A stretch of 55,240 nt of DNA from an uncultured Clostridia bacterium (GCA_934141555.1 CAKPCK010000010.1:1-55240), one strand, 5' to 3'. Positions 41,560-52,314 are shown, numbered from the stretch's first letter. Numbers and translations are program-made. Notes: a model not told the origin generated them from the letters alone.

Positions 41560-41632
41560 TTATTTTTCCTCTGCTTCTAACTTAATATTTTTATTATTGT
41601 ATAATAAAAAATTTCAATACTAGCTTTGCTTA

Positions 41633-43456
41633 CTATTTAATCACTTTACAATAATTGCTTAATAATGCTGCTGCCTCTGCTCTCGTTGCTGTTCCTTGTG
41701 GCATTAATTTTCCATTAGATCCATGCATAATTCCTTTTCCTAATATCCATTTCATTCCTTCTTTAGCATAACTAGAAATTTGGTTACTGTCTAAAAACTT
41801 GCTAAAGTCTGTATTTACTTCTTGGAATTTTCCTTTATATTTGCTATATTTCCATAATATTACAGCTAATTGTTCTCTAGTAATATTATCATCTGGTCCA
41901 AATTTTCCTGTATCATATCCACTTACTATCTTATTTGAAGCAGCCCAATTTACAGCTTTGTAATAATACATTGAACTATCTTTTACATCTGGAAATTTTG
42001 CTGTTGTAGATACCTGTGGACTTCCTTCCATTCTATACAGTATTGTTACTAACATTCCTCTTGTTATTTTATCATTTGGTGCAAATGTTGTCGAATTATA
42101 TCCCATAATTATTTTATTATCATATGAATATTTTATAGCACTGTAATACCATTCATCACTATCTACATCCTCAAATGGTAAATCTGTATCTAATGGTACT
42201 TTATATGTATCTTTTTTTGTATTTACTTTTGTTATGTATTCTTCTGAAATATAACCTATTTGTCCATTTACTTGAGCTTTTGCCCACCCATTAATTCCTG
42301 TTTGTAAAACATTTATTATCGTATCTTTTCTTAATGGTTCTATTCTATGTCCTGTTGTTGTACTTGGTTCACTTCTTAATGCTACACTTGTATAATTTGA
42401 ACTTACATAATACAAATTTCCAGTTTGTGTTGATGGTAATTTTTTATATGTTGGCATATTTTTATAGATTGGTATTATAAATGTTAATTCATTATCTAAT
42501 AATCCATTTTCAGCATATACTTTTTGCAATTGTTGCGCTTGACTATTTGGATCTTCTACATTTGTCATATATTGCATTTCATATAAATCACTTTTTGTAT
42601 TTCCAACTACATCAAATTTATATAAATATTTTGTGTTTTGTCCTCTTTTCAAATATGATGATGCTGCTAATTTAGCTCCTTCTACAATTGCTTTATACTC
42701 ATTTGTCCAACCTTTATTTTTTGCATATGCTAACGCATTTTTTATATTATTATCTCCATCATTTGCACCATAATTGTAAAAATTATATACATTAGGATAA
42801 TCTGGGTCTTGTCCAGAAATTTGTACTGGTTTTGTACTACCCTTTCCAAGTTCTTGAAATATTCTTATTACAATACTATATGCACTTTCTCCAGATGCTT
42901 TTGATGCATCTTTTATTGCTTGTGCATATCTTACTCCAGTGTTTGTTGTCCCATCCAAATATGTTCCTTTTACTATGCTTTCAATTTGATTTACAGATAT
43001 ATTTGAACTATTTGATAAATCTAAAAATTGAAATATTGTAATACTTGTCAAAAAGTTTCTTGGATCTAAGTAATATTCTGTTATCTCTTTTGATGCACAG
43101 AAAAAGTGTGAATCTCCTTCTTGACCGCAACTACAATACCAACTGTCTGGATATGCTGAATAGTCACTCTTATATATCGTGTTTTTCATATGTGTTGTTT
43201 CATTTTCTACTAATTCATTCCAGTCTATATCTGTATAAAATGCTTTAAATTTCCAGTTTGTATATCCATTTTTCTCTACTAATTTATTTAGTAATATTTG
43301 ATAACTTTCTGGGAAATTATTTATCCCATTATTTCTTACTTGTTGTGCACTAATTATTTTTTGATTATATGTACTATTTGTTGCAAATGTTTTAATTGAA
43401 AACATTTGCAAAATTATTACTATAATAATTATTATAGCTATATTCTTTATCTTCAT
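41633..43456 (-). CDS. SLH-anchored beta-N-acetylglucosaminidase
   Basis: This secreted 607-residue protein has a signal helix (about 5-25), a glucosaminidase domain of the LytD/GH73-like clostridial type (about 110-335; YLDPRNFLTS, YSIVIRIFQELGKG, YNFYNYGAND), an SH3 domain (about 345-410; YTSVALRSEPS..GWAKAQVNGQIGYI) and three C-terminal SLH repeats (about 425-605) for binding secondary wall polymer. It should cut peptidoglycan glycan strands during growth or separation. The ATG follows GAGGTGAATAT. It is the first of three adjacent genes with related SLH tails. Confidence 0.92.
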   Translation of the reverse strand: MKIKNIAIIIIIVIILQMFSIKTFATNSTYNQKIISAQQVRNNGINNFPESYQILLNKLVEKNGYTNWKFKAFYTDIDWNELVENETTHMKNTIYKSDYSAYPDSWYCSCGQEGDSHFFCASKEITEYYLDPRNFLTSITIFQFLDLSNSSNISVNQIESIVKGTYLDGTTNTGVRYAQAIKDASKASGESAYSIVIRIFQELGKGSTKPVQISGQDPDYPNVYNFYNYGANDGDNNIKNALAYAKNKGWTNEYKAIVEGAKLAASSYLKRGQNTKYLYKFDVVGNTKSDLYEMQYMTNVEDPNSQAQQLQKVYAENGLLDNELTFIIPIYKNMPTYKKLPSTQTGNLYYVSSNYTSVALRSEPSTTTGHRIEPLRKDTIINVLQTGINGWAKAQVNGQIGYISEEYITKVNTKKDTYKVPLDTDLPFEDVDSDEWYYSAIKYSYDNKIIMGYNSTTFAPNDKITRGMLVTILYRMEGSPQVSTTAKFPDVKDSSMYYYKAVNWAASNKIVSGYDTGKFGPDDNITREQLAVILWKYSKYKGKFQEVNTDFSKFLDSNQISSYAKEGMKWILGKGIMHGSNGKLMPQGTATRAEAAALLSNYCKVIK

Positions 43457-43503
43457 ATATTCACCTCAAATATAAAGTTTTTATATTACAATTTTGTTAT
43501 AAA

Positions 43504-43533
43504 TATGCCAATCATTATAATGTGATTGGCATA
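43504..43533 (-). terminator. Terminator between two SLH genes
   Basis: An 11-bp perfect stem (TATGCCAATCA / TGATTGGCATA, 8-base loop) follows the stop codon at 43546 and precedes the next gene; TTTATAACAAAATT follows on the minus strand. Confidence 0.75.
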
Positions 43534-43545
43534 ATCTAACTTGTC

Positions 43546-45717
43546 TTATTTTACTTTTGTACAGTATTTATAAATCATTGATACTGCTTCTGCTCTTGTT
43601 GCTGTTCCTTGTGGAATTAGTTTTCCGTTTGAACCTGTAATTACTCCTGCTCCAACAGCCCAATTCATTCCTTTTTTTGCAAAGTCAGAAATATTTTTAC
43701 TATCACTAAATTTGCTATAATCTGCTGTTACATTCTTGTATTTTCCTTTATATTGGCTATATTTCCATAGTATTACCGCTAATTGTTCTCTTGTTATTAA
43801 ATCATCTGGTCCAAATTTTCCTTTATTTTTTCCACTTGAATATCCACTTACTATATTATTTGCAGATGCCCATTTTACTGCATTATAATAATATTCTTTT
43901 GAATTTTGTACATCTGGGAATTTACTTGTTCCTGATATATATGGTTTTCCTTCCATATTATGTAATATTGTTACTACCATTCCTCTTGTTATTTTCATTT
44001 CTGGTGAAAATATTGCTGTACTTGTTCCTGATACATATCTTCTATCATACATATATTTTATTGCTGAATATCCCCAATATGAAGCATCTACATCTTTAAA
44101 TGGTGTTATTGTTACCTTACATGTTGCTTTTTTATTGCTTCCATCTGTTGTTGTAGCAGTTATTGTTACTGTTCCTTCTTTCACTCCTGTTACAACTCCT
44201 GATGAACTTACTGTTGCTATTTTTGAATCACTCGTTGTCCATTTTACTGATTTTATTTTTACATCTGTTGGCGTAAATTTTACTGATAATTGTTTTGTTG
44301 ATCCTATTTTTATTGATTCACTACTAACATTCATTGATATTGATGTTGCTACTTTTTCTAATGTCCATGTTTGTGCTTTGTTATCTTTTGAACCAACTTG
44401 ATATACTATAATTGGTTGATTTTCTTGTGCTTTTCCATCTTTTAGATCAACACCTCTTACTTGATCTTGGTTTGTTGGCACAAATCTATATCCACCATTA
44501 TATGATTGTATTACATATTGCATTTGTGGTGCAGATCCTACATATGACCATAATTGCATTACTGTTCCATTACCTCTAGCATCTTCTCCACCATCTGTAT
44601 CAAATGATTTATTTGCTTTTAAATTTATTATTTGATATGTTCCATCTGAGTTTCTTATAAATGACCATAATTGTGAATCATCACTTTGATTTTTTGTTTT
44701 TAATTTTAAATCATCACCATTATTTGTTCCACTTAATCCTATACAATAATTAGAATAATTTTTAGAAACAATTCTTGCTACAAAACTGTTTCCTAAATTA
44801 ACTTTTTGGCCAAATACAAAATCATATATTCCATCATAATTTGATTCATTTCCTGCAGCATCATATGCCCATACTCTTATACATCCTAAATTATCTCCAA
44901 CAATTTTTGCTTCAGCTTTTGTAAATGTTGTTTCCCAATATCCATTTCCCATTGAAGTTGCCCATTTTGTTGTTCCACTTGTAGCTGAGTTTCCTGTTTG
45001 CCAAGCTGAAAATTTTACTTTTGTTACTCCAACATTATCTGATGCATAAACACGAACTCTTATACTATCTGATCCTATACTTTGTGCATGTACATGTATA
45101 TTTGAAAGTGTAGGTTTTTCTGAATCTCCATCATATATTTCTCTTGGTGCTATACTTGCTGACTTTACAGAATATATATCTGAAAAATATAAATTAGCAT
45201 CCCATCTAATTTGACATGTGTTTCCCCAATTACAATCTGCAATAACATAATGGTCTGATGTTTTTCCTATTATCCATACAGTATGTCCTGTACTTCCATA
45301 TGTTCCATTTCCATTATATGTTAATACATCTCCTGGTTTTAAATCTGTTTTTCCTATTGATGTTGTTGAATACTTTGTTGCATATACTCCATAATAATCA
45401 TAAAATAATTTTCTCGCAAATCCAACACATTCTTGTCCAACATCAAAACTATTGCAGTCTGGTTGTCCCCATGGTGCATTTGTTCCATTATGATATTGAC
45501 ATGGTGAACTTGTATAACCATCTGGATTATTACAACTTCCTTCATCTGATATTCCATCCTTATAATTATGTCCGCTTCCTACAATATGATTCCAATATTT
45601 TCCACTTGGAAATTTGCTTTTTAAGTCATTAATGCTTGTTGCATTACTTTTTGATGTTCCTAACAATAAAAGTACTAAGAAAAATAATATTGTTAAAAAG
45701 ATTTTCTTGTTTTTCAT
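43546..45717 (-). CDS. SLH-anchored CHAP/NlpC-like protein with lectin and Ig-like domains
   Basis: This 723-residue secreted modular protein has, in order: signal peptide (about 1-27), a cysteine amidase-like domain (about 35-190; active-site QECVGFARKLFYDYYG and STGHTVWIIG), a GBS-Bsp-like or Ig-like repeat (about 205-300), a ricin-type beta-trefoil (about 305-450; QLWSFI, QLWSYV repeats), a BIG2 Ig-like domain (about 455-535) and three SLH repeats (about 540-720). It probably cleaves peptide bonds in peptidoglycan. The start at ATG 45717 follows GAGGGGGATATT; a longer frame to 45762 is rejected. Confidence 0.9.
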   Translation of the reverse strand: MKNKKIFLTILFFLVLLLLGTSKSNATSINDLKSKFPSGKYWNHIVGSGHNYKDGISDEGSCNNPDGYTSSPCQYHNGTNAPWGQPDCNSFDVGQECVGFARKLFYDYYGVYATKYSTTSIGKTDLKPGDVLTYNGNGTYGSTGHTVWIIGKTSDHYVIADCNWGNTCQIRWDANLYFSDIYSVKSASIAPREIYDGDSEKPTLSNIHVHAQSIGSDSIRVRVYASDNVGVTKVKFSAWQTGNSATSGTTKWATSMGNGYWETTFTKAEAKIVGDNLGCIRVWAYDAAGNESNYDGIYDFVFGQKVNLGNSFVARIVSKNYSNYCIGLSGTNNGDDLKLKTKNQSDDSQLWSFIRNSDGTYQIINLKANKSFDTDGGEDARGNGTVMQLWSYVGSAPQMQYVIQSYNGGYRFVPTNQDQVRGVDLKDGKAQENQPIIVYQVGSKDNKAQTWTLEKVATSISMNVSSESIKIGSTKQLSVKFTPTDVKIKSVKWTTSDSKIATVSSSGVVTGVKEGTVTITATTTDGSNKKATCKVTITPFKDVDASYWGYSAIKYMYDRRYVSGTSTAIFSPEMKITRGMVVTILHNMEGKPYISGTSKFPDVQNSKEYYYNAVKWASANNIVSGYSSGKNKGKFGPDDLITREQLAVILWKYSQYKGKYKNVTADYSKFSDSKNISDFAKKGMNWAVGAGVITGSNGKLIPQGTATRAEAVSMIYKYCTKVK

Positions 45718-45856
45718 TAAAATATCCCCCTCATTAAATTTTTTTCGTTGATATTTTATCACATCAGAAAAAATTTGTATATATTTTCAAATGACTTTTT
45801 TTCGACTTTTTTAGACATTTTTTTATTAATAATTTACTCAATTATATATCAAATTT

Positions 45857-47662
45857 TCACTTTATCTTAGTACAATATTTATAAATCATTGATACCGCTT
45901 CCGCTCTTGTTGCAGTACCTGTTGGAAGAAGCTTACCATTTGAACCTGTAATTACTCCTGATCCAACTGCCCAATTCATTCCTTTTTTTGCAAAATCAGA
46001 AATGTTTTTACTATCACTAAATTTACGATAATCTGCTGTTACATTTTTGTATGTTCCTTTATATTGGCTATATTTCCATAGTATTACTGCTAATTGCTCT
46101 CTTGTTATTAAATCATCTGGACCAAATTTTCCATTATCATACCCACTTACTATTTTATTTTGAACGGCCCAATTTACTGCCTTATAATAATACATTGTTG
46201 AATCTTGTACATCTGGAAATTTATTTTTCGTTGCTACATTTGGCTTTCCATTCATATTATGTAATATTGTTACTAACATTCCTCTTGTCAATTTCATATC
46301 TGGTGAAAATGTTGTTGATGTTGTTCCAGATATATATCTATTTTGATACATATATTTTACTGCTGAATAATGCCAATCTGTTATTTGAACATCTGTAAAA
46401 GGAACTTCTTTTATTGAATTTGCTGGCTTTGCTCCAATATATGGATCATCTATTACATAAATTTTTCCTTCATATGCATAACATATTGTATATGGATTTA
46501 TTGCTCTATTATAAATTCCACCTGTTGCATCTATTGTCACCCATTTTCCATTTATAAATGCTACTGTCCATTCATGTGTTAAATTTGTAGCTGTTCCTGT
46601 TGGAATCCCACATAAATATAACATATAATTTTCAAGCATTGTATATACTTCGCAATTACCTTTCAATTCTGTAAATATTTTATATATTCTATTAATATCT
46701 GCACTTGCACCATAATATCCTTGATAATCAATATTTAAATATACCCATCTTGTTATTGCTTTTGCCTTTTCTTCATCTGTATTACAATCTTTTATTAGTT
46801 CATTAACTTTTGCTTTTATTGCTTTATATGTACTATTGTCAATTTGTTTTTCAAAGCAAAATGCTGTTTCATAATTTCTATCTCCATATTCATCTAATGA
46901 ATATCCTATTACTGAAGATACACCTATTGGTTTTACATTTTTTGTTGGCATACAATTTAAATATGATTGTGCTGTTATTTGAGTTTGTGATATTTCCCCT
47001 GTTTTTATATTTTTAAATTTTCTTCCATAATAACGAGCATAATAATGTGCTCCAGAATATTTATATCCTGTTATCATTGTGTTAGGACTTATTACATTTT
47101 CTTTGTCATCAATCCATATATTTTGAGTATTAAGTGTTATATTTTCTAGTGATGGACATTCTGCAAATGAATATTCATATAAATATATAACATTTCCTTT
47201 TAATGTTACATTTTTTAAGCTTGTACACTTATAAAATGCAATTTCCCATATTCTTGTTATTCCATCTGGAATTACAATTTCTTTTAAACTTGAACATTCT
47301 GCAAATGCTCTTATTCCTATTTGAGACACTTTTGATGGTAATGTTACTTTTGTGATGTTTTTATTATATTCAAATACACTATCTCCTATTGATGTTATTT
47401 CTCCATTAAATACAACTTCTTTTACTTGATTTTGATAATTTACCCATGGGCTATCATCTTTATATTCTCCTGTAAAATGTTTTCCATACATTGCTCCACT
47501 TCCAGAAATTGTTAATACCCCTTTACTATTTAATGACCATTTTACTTTTGGTCCACAATCTCCTGAAGCTACTTCATCTGTCGCAAGCGAAATATTCGTT
47601 CTTATTGCTATAATTGCAATTGATATTAAAATAATTTTTAATACAAAAGATTTCATTTTCAT
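45857..47662 (-). CDS. SLH-anchored protein with Bsp-type LRR and transglutaminase-like domain
   Basis: The 601-residue product has a signal peptide (about 1-28; IAIIAIRTNISLATDEVA), BspA-like leucine-rich repeats (about 60-185; LKEIVIPDGITRI, LKNVTL, CPSLENITL), a transglutaminase-like domain (about 265-400; catalytic-type KGNCEVYTML, LTHEWTV and TIDATGG give Cys-His-Asp), and three SLH repeats (about 415-600). The exact role (protease, amidase or cross-linker) is not clear from sequence. AAGGAGATAATAAAA precedes the ATG at 47662. Its SLH tail is very close to that of the preceding gene. Confidence 0.9.
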   Translation of the reverse strand: MKMKSFVLKIILISIAIIAIRTNISLATDEVASGDCGPKVKWSLNSKGVLTISGSGAMYGKHFTGEYKDDSPWVNYQNQVKEVVFNGEITSIGDSVFEYNKNITKVTLPSKVSQIGIRAFAECSSLKEIVIPDGITRIWEIAFYKCTSLKNVTLKGNVIYLYEYSFAECPSLENITLNTQNIWIDDKENVISPNTMITGYKYSGAHYYARYYGRKFKNIKTGEISQTQITAQSYLNCMPTKNVKPIGVSSVIGYSLDEYGDRNYETAFCFEKQIDNSTYKAIKAKVNELIKDCNTDEEKAKAITRWVYLNIDYQGYYGASADINRIYKIFTELKGNCEVYTMLENYMLYLCGIPTGTATNLTHEWTVAFINGKWVTIDATGGIYNRAINPYTICYAYEGKIYVIDDPYIGAKPANSIKEVPFTDVQITDWHYSAVKYMYQNRYISGTTSTTFSPDMKLTRGMLVTILHNMNGKPNVATKNKFPDVQDSTMYYYKAVNWAVQNKIVSGYDNGKFGPDDLITREQLAVILWKYSQYKGTYKNVTADYRKFSDSKNISDFAKKGMNWAVGSGVITGSNGKLLPTGTATRAEAVSMIYKYCTKIK

Positions 47663-47729
47663 TTTTATTATCTCCTTATTATTTTTTGACAATATTATAT
47701 CATAAATTTTCTATACATAAAACTAAAAA

Positions 47730-49136
47730 TTATTTTTTTATTTTATCTTTAACAATTTGCTTCAAATAACTTACACTATTTAAATTTATAATAATTGCAA
47801 ATATGCTTACAATTACAAGTACAACTATAGAAGAAATAGTATTTCTCAAATAATAAGTAAACATTGTTATACCATACATTATTATAAATACAAGCATTAA
47901 AATTTTATTAACATTAAATTTTACATATTTTTTCACATCAATCCATCTATAAATAAACATTAAAGCATATGCAATAACTGTAGAGATTGAGGCTGCATAT
48001 AAACCTATTGATTTTATTAAAACAATATTAACAAATATATTAATTACTGCCGAAATTATAGATGTTTTGGCTATCTCTTTTGTTAATTTTTTTGCAACAT
48101 ATATTGAACCTACAAAACTAACTAATATATTAAATACAGATCCTAATATTAAAATTGGTATTTGATAATATGCTTTTGCAAATTTCTCATTTATTAATAT
48201 ATTAAACACAAATGGCATTATAGCTATTGTTCCAAGACATAAGCTTCCAAAAAATCTTATTACAAAATCTAATATTTTACTAAAAAATTCATCTCTATCT
48301 TCTGAATTTATATTTATTGAGGCTGATTCTGTCCATGTTAAATTAAATACACTATATAATGTTGTAAACACTCCAGAAAATTTATTTGCTGCTGAATATA
48401 TTCCATTTTGTGCTATTCCTATTACTGCTGATATTATTGTTCTATCAGATGCACTTACTATCCACCATGAAATCATATTTGGTATTAATGGAACAGAATA
48501 TTTTATTATTTCTTTTAAAATTGTTTTATCAAATTGTTTTGGTTTTATGTATTTATAAATTTTCCTTTTTAAAAATATGTATACTGCACATATAAAGTTA
48601 GAAATTGCTGTTGCTCCAAGCATTCCATAAGCTCCCCAACGAAATGCTACTATAAATATTACATTTAATACAACTGTAAATGCTCCTGTTATAAAACTTC
48701 CAATAGCATATGTTGCATTGTCACCAAGTCCTCTACATATTTGTAATAATAAGCTCGAAAAGATTCCCATAAGTAAATTTGCCATTAGAAAATATTTATA
48801 TTCATTATGAATAAATGGGCTTACACATAAAAAAATGACTATACAAGCTATTGATTGTATAATCATAAATCTTATTATTGTTGTTATTAATTTTATCTGT
48901 TTTTCATTATTTTCTCTACAATCAATTAAATATCTAAATATTCCTTGTTCAATTTGTAACATTACTATTGGTAATAATAGACTTGTTAATGTATTTAATA
49001 AGTCTACCACTCCATATTCTTCATTGCTTAATACAGCTGTATATACTGGCAATAAGAAAAATGTTATTAGTTGTGTACATATTTTTCCTATAGATACTAT
49101 TGCTGTGTTCTTTGCTAAATCTTTGCCTTTACTCAT
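47730..49136 (-). CDS. Wzx-type polysaccharide flippase (MOP superfamily)
   Basis: This 468-residue membrane protein has about 12-14 helices and the start of polysaccharide biosynthesis proteins of the RfbX/Wzx class: KNTAIVSIGKICTQLITFFLLPVYTAVLSNEEYGVVDL. It should flip an undecaprenyl-linked repeat unit to the outside. It is the last gene of the polysaccharide cluster and overlaps the pyruvyl transferase gene by 8 bases; the GAGGAAAAGAAG site lies inside that upstream gene. Confidence 0.92.
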   Translation of the reverse strand: MSKGKDLAKNTAIVSIGKICTQLITFFLLPVYTAVLSNEEYGVVDLLNTLTSLLLPIVMLQIEQGIFRYLIDCRENNEKQIKLITTIIRFMIIQSIACIVIFLCVSPFIHNEYKYFLMANLLMGIFSSLLLQICRGLGDNATYAIGSFITGAFTVVLNVIFIVAFRWGAYGMLGATAISNFICAVYIFLKRKIYKYIKPKQFDKTILKEIIKYSVPLIPNMISWWIVSASDRTIISAVIGIAQNGIYSAANKFSGVFTTLYSVFNLTWTESASININSEDRDEFFSKILDFVIRFFGSLCLGTIAIMPFVFNILINEKFAKAYYQIPILILGSVFNILVSFVGSIYVAKKLTKEIAKTSIISAVINIFVNIVLIKSIGLYAASISTVIAYALMFIYRWIDVKKYVKFNVNKILMLVFIIMYGITMFTYYLRNTISSIVVLVIVSIFAIIINLNSVSYLKQIVKDKIKK

Positions 49137-50169
49137 CTTCTTTTCCTCCTAAAAGAATGTCCAGTTTTTCAAAATGTCTTTGTGCATCTTTCTTTTGTTT
49201 TTCAACATCAAAATGTGTATTTAATTGTTCATCTGTTAATGATTTAACATCAAACTCATCTAATTTTCTAATATCTATTATTGGAACATTTATTTCCATG
49301 TCTTGTAATACATGTAATGTTTTATCACTATATAACACTGGCAATATGCTTTTTCCTAAAACTAAACCTAAAATGTTGGCATGAAATCTTCCTCCAATTA
49401 TTAATTGGCAATCGCCTAAAACATTTAATGCTTGCTCTATGTTTCCATTATAACAATATCTTTCTACTTTGTCTCTGTAAGTTTTTGGTAACTTATTTAT
49501 TATATTTTCAATTTCTTGTTCATCATTTTCATATTTGCAAAATGACATTAAACATATTTCATATCCTTTACCATCTAGAAATTTGATTAATTCAATCATT
49601 TTATTTTCATATTTTTCTTGATATTTTTCATCAAGTTTGTCTTTTGGTGAAATTATAGAAATTATAGCTCTTTTTCTATTAGTTATCTTTATATTTGATG
49701 TATCCATTGAAAATATTATATCTGATGCACATCTTGTATTTGGTAAATCTTTGAATAAATTATATGAGTATTTATCTCTAAAACATACATCTTCTACTTT
49801 GCTCATCATATTATAAATATTTTGATAATATTTTTCTGTTTTATATGGTCCAAAATTTATTCCTAATAAATATCTTTTATTTCTTCCTAATGAAAAATCT
49901 CTATCATTATCATTGTTCTCAATATACATACTTCCACCAATTGTTACAACTGCATCATATCTATTTGCTAAATATTTTTCTAATTGAAACTTCTTTAAAA
50001 CTTTGAAAAAATATTTATTACTATATACTTTTAAATTACCTTTGCTATATCCTTTTTCATTTTCAGCTATAGCATAAAATTTATGTTCTGGATATCTATT
50101 TGTTAATATATTAACAAATAGATCATCTCCTAAATTTTTTGCCAAATATGCATCAACATATATTTTCAT
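49129..50169 (-). CDS. Polysaccharide pyruvyl transferase family protein
   Basis: This 346-residue protein has the CsaB/WcaK-type fold: NLGDDLFVNILTNRYP at the start, VTIGGSMYIENND and a C-terminal GDCQLIIGGRFHANILGLVLGKSILPVLYS motif that is diagnostic. It would add a ketal-linked pyruvate to a sugar of the repeat unit. The gene context (flippase, polymerase, glycosyltransferases) fits this. The SLH proteins encoded next door bind pyruvylated secondary wall polymer in well-studied bacteria, so a functional link is attractive but inferred. Confidence 0.9.
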   Translation of the reverse strand: MKIYVDAYLAKNLGDDLFVNILTNRYPEHKFYAIAENEKGYSKGNLKVYSNKYFFKVLKKFQLEKYLANRYDAVVTIGGSMYIENNDNDRDFSLGRNKRYLLGINFGPYKTEKYYQNIYNMMSKVEDVCFRDKYSYNLFKDLPNTRCASDIIFSMDTSNIKITNRKRAIISIISPKDKLDEKYQEKYENKMIELIKFLDGKGYEICLMSFCKYENDEQEIENIINKLPKTYRDKVERYCYNGNIEQALNVLGDCQLIIGGRFHANILGLVLGKSILPVLYSDKTLHVLQDMEINVPIIDIRKLDEFDVKSLTDEQLNTHFDVEKQKKDAQRHFEKLDILLGGKEDE

Positions 50170-50170
50170 A

Positions 50171-51169
50171 TTACTTATTCCTTTTTCTAAAATTGTTTAA
50201 TTTTACAAATAATTTTGACATATTTTTTCCTTTTAAGAAGAAATATTTTATGGCTATTTTCATTTTTTTATCTGTTACTTCTTTTTGTAATTCATTTAAA
50301 TTTTCTTTGTATTTTGGATTTGTCACAATATTCTTCAATTGCTCGTCTTTTTCTTGATCTGTTGCAGGATTATTCTCTTTATATATGTCTATTATTTGAT
50401 TATAATAAACTCTTGCATATCTATTATAAATATAGTCCATATTCCATCTTTTTTCTATATAAAATTTTTCTAAATATTTTGTTAAACCATATTCTATTTC
50501 AAATTTATTTGCTCTATATCTTAATTTTAATCCATATTCACCATCTGTATATATATATAATGGTTCATTTATATAACCTGCTTTTTCTACAAATTTTGTA
50601 TAATCTAAATTAAATATAAAATCTTCTCCAAGCTCATAATTAGCATCAAATTTTATAGTATTTTCTTTTATTATTGAAGAAATATAAAGTTTATTCCAAA
50701 GCTCATTATATAAATAATTTTCTTTTGTTGTTTCTAAATATTCTTTTATATTTGTTGTTTTAAAAATTGATGTATTATCTTTTATTAACATTTTGCTTTT
50801 ATCAGATAATTTTCTATATCCACATGTTACTAATTGCAAATTATTTTGTTCAAGATATTGAACCATTTTTTGAAGAAAATCTTTTTCATACCTATCATCA
50901 GAATCTATAAATGCTACATATTTTCCAGTTACATTTTCTAATCCCACATTTCTAGCATTACTTACATTTGGTTGTTCTTGATACATATATATTATTCTTT
51001 TGTCATTAAAACTTTGGGCTATTTGTTCTGCTTGTCCTTTTTTTCCATTTTCAATTATTACTAATTCCCAATTTTTATATGTTTGCTCTATAACAGATTT
51101 TATCGCATTTTCTAAAACATCATCTGAATTGTATGTTGGTAATATTATTGAAATTTTATTTTCTTCCAT
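50171..51169 (-). CDS. Glycosyltransferase family 2 protein
   Basis: This 332-residue GT-A enzyme has the nucleotide-sugar start IILPTYNSDDVLENAIKSVIEQTY and the metal-binding DSDDRYEKDF motif (about residues 91-100). The C-terminal half is helical and basic, with no transmembrane segment. It adds one sugar to the lipid-linked repeat unit; donor and acceptor are unknown. The spacing to neighbours is 1-2 bases, so translation is probably coupled. Confidence 0.93.
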   Translation of the reverse strand: MEENKISIILPTYNSDDVLENAIKSVIEQTYKNWELVIIENGKKGQAEQIAQSFNDKRIIYMYQEQPNVSNARNVGLENVTGKYVAFIDSDDRYEKDFLQKMVQYLEQNNLQLVTCGYRKLSDKSKMLIKDNTSIFKTTNIKEYLETTKENYLYNELWNKLYISSIIKENTIKFDANYELGEDFIFNLDYTKFVEKAGYINEPLYIYTDGEYGLKLRYRANKFEIEYGLTKYLEKFYIEKRWNMDYIYNRYARVYYNQIIDIYKENNPATDQEKDEQLKNIVTNPKYKENLNELQKEVTDKKMKIAIKYFFLKGKNMSKLFVKLNNFRKRNK

Positions 51170-51171
51170 AT

Positions 51172-52314
51172 TTATTTTCCTTTACTATTTTTTTCTGAAA
51201 ATACTGTCTTATATGGTAATACTTCATTATCATTATTTAAAATATTGGTATATGTGAACAAACCTGTAAATGCAAAAACAAAACATACATATACTATTAT
51301 TTTTATAGTGCTTACCTTAAAATTCTTTTTTAATTTATTATTTATTCTCGTAGTAATATTTTCAACTCTCATTATTCTTAAATAATATGGTATTGACAAT
51401 ATTTGGAATGCACTAAAATATACTGATATTCTCATAAATTGGTAATGAATTACTCCTGCAATTGTAAATAATAATGATAATCCTTGTATATTTAAAAACA
51501 ATATTTTTTCTTTATCATTCTTGATATCTTTCTGTGAATAATATATATAATTCATCCATAAATATATAATTAAATTTTCTGCAATTTGTAAAATTGATAA
51601 TTCACCATATAAATGTTTTTGGTTCAAATATATTTTAAATCTTGTATTTTGTAATATTGGTGTTATTACATTCATAATATTTTTATTCACAAGTAATATT
51701 AACACACTTATTGGTATAACCCATTTTATATTTATTAAATTTTTTCGTGTTAAAAATATAATTATAAAACATATAATACTTGATGAATGCATTAAAAATG
51801 CTAAAATAGCACATATTACAAATCCTATATATGCTTTCTTTTTATTTTCATTCATTAAGAATTGATATCCTAAAAGTATTAATGAAATTGCTATATATTG
51901 TCTTACTAAATTTAATGAGCCAAAGAAATATCCACCAAGAAAAAATATTGTAATACTTAACAATATATTATTAGATTTTTTGTATATTACTTCAAATATT
52001 ATTGATAATATTATTAATGATGTTATTACAAATAACAAATATGGTTCTTTTGTGAAAAATAAACATAAATAATCTATTGCCTTAAATCCTATCTCTAGAT
52101 TTTTCACATCTTTTCCTTTGGCTAATGTATTATAATCAGCCACATATCTTTTGGTATAATCTGTTCCAAGGTCATATCTAAACGCAGAAACTAAAAACAT
52201 TGGTATTACGGCTATTAGTAATAACAATATTTTTAGTTTCCTATTTTTTATTTTATTTTGAGCAATCCACACTAATGCAATTGTAATTAAAAAAGTTATT
52301 ATATATATATACAT
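51172..52314 (-). CDS. EpsG-like polysaccharide polymerase
   Basis: The 380-residue product has about 10-11 helices and the EpsG family signature RYDLGTDYTKRY after the second helix. Such proteins are thought to polymerise lipid-linked repeat units outside the membrane (Wzy-like). The start at ATG 52314 follows GGAGAAAAGA; an in-frame ATG at 52326 has no proper site. It sits between two GT2 genes with gaps of 2 and 16 bases. Confidence 0.9.
   Translation of the reverse strand: MYIYIITFLITIALVWIAQNKIKNRKLKILLLLIAVIPMFLVSAFRYDLGTDYTKRYVADYNTLAKGKDVKNLEIGFKAIDYLCLFFTKEPYLLFVITSLIILSIIFEVIYKKSNNILLSITIFFLGGYFFGSLNLVRQYIAISLILLGYQFLMNENKKKAYIGFVICAILAFLMHSSSIICFIIIFLTRKNLINIKWVIPISVLILLVNKNIMNVITPILQNTRFKIYLNQKHLYGELSILQIAENLIIYLWMNYIYYSQKDIKNDKEKILFLNIQGLSLLFTIAGVIHYQFMRISVYFSAFQILSIPYYLRIMRVENITTRINNKLKKNFKVSTIKIIVYVCFVFAFTGLFTYTNILNNDNEVLPYKTVFSEKNSKGK

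Noticed and set aside
41588..41612. AT-only hairpin between the VanZ-family and the first SLH gene
   Set aside because: The stem is built only of A-T pairs and is likely by chance in such AT-rich sequence, so it is not listed as a terminator.
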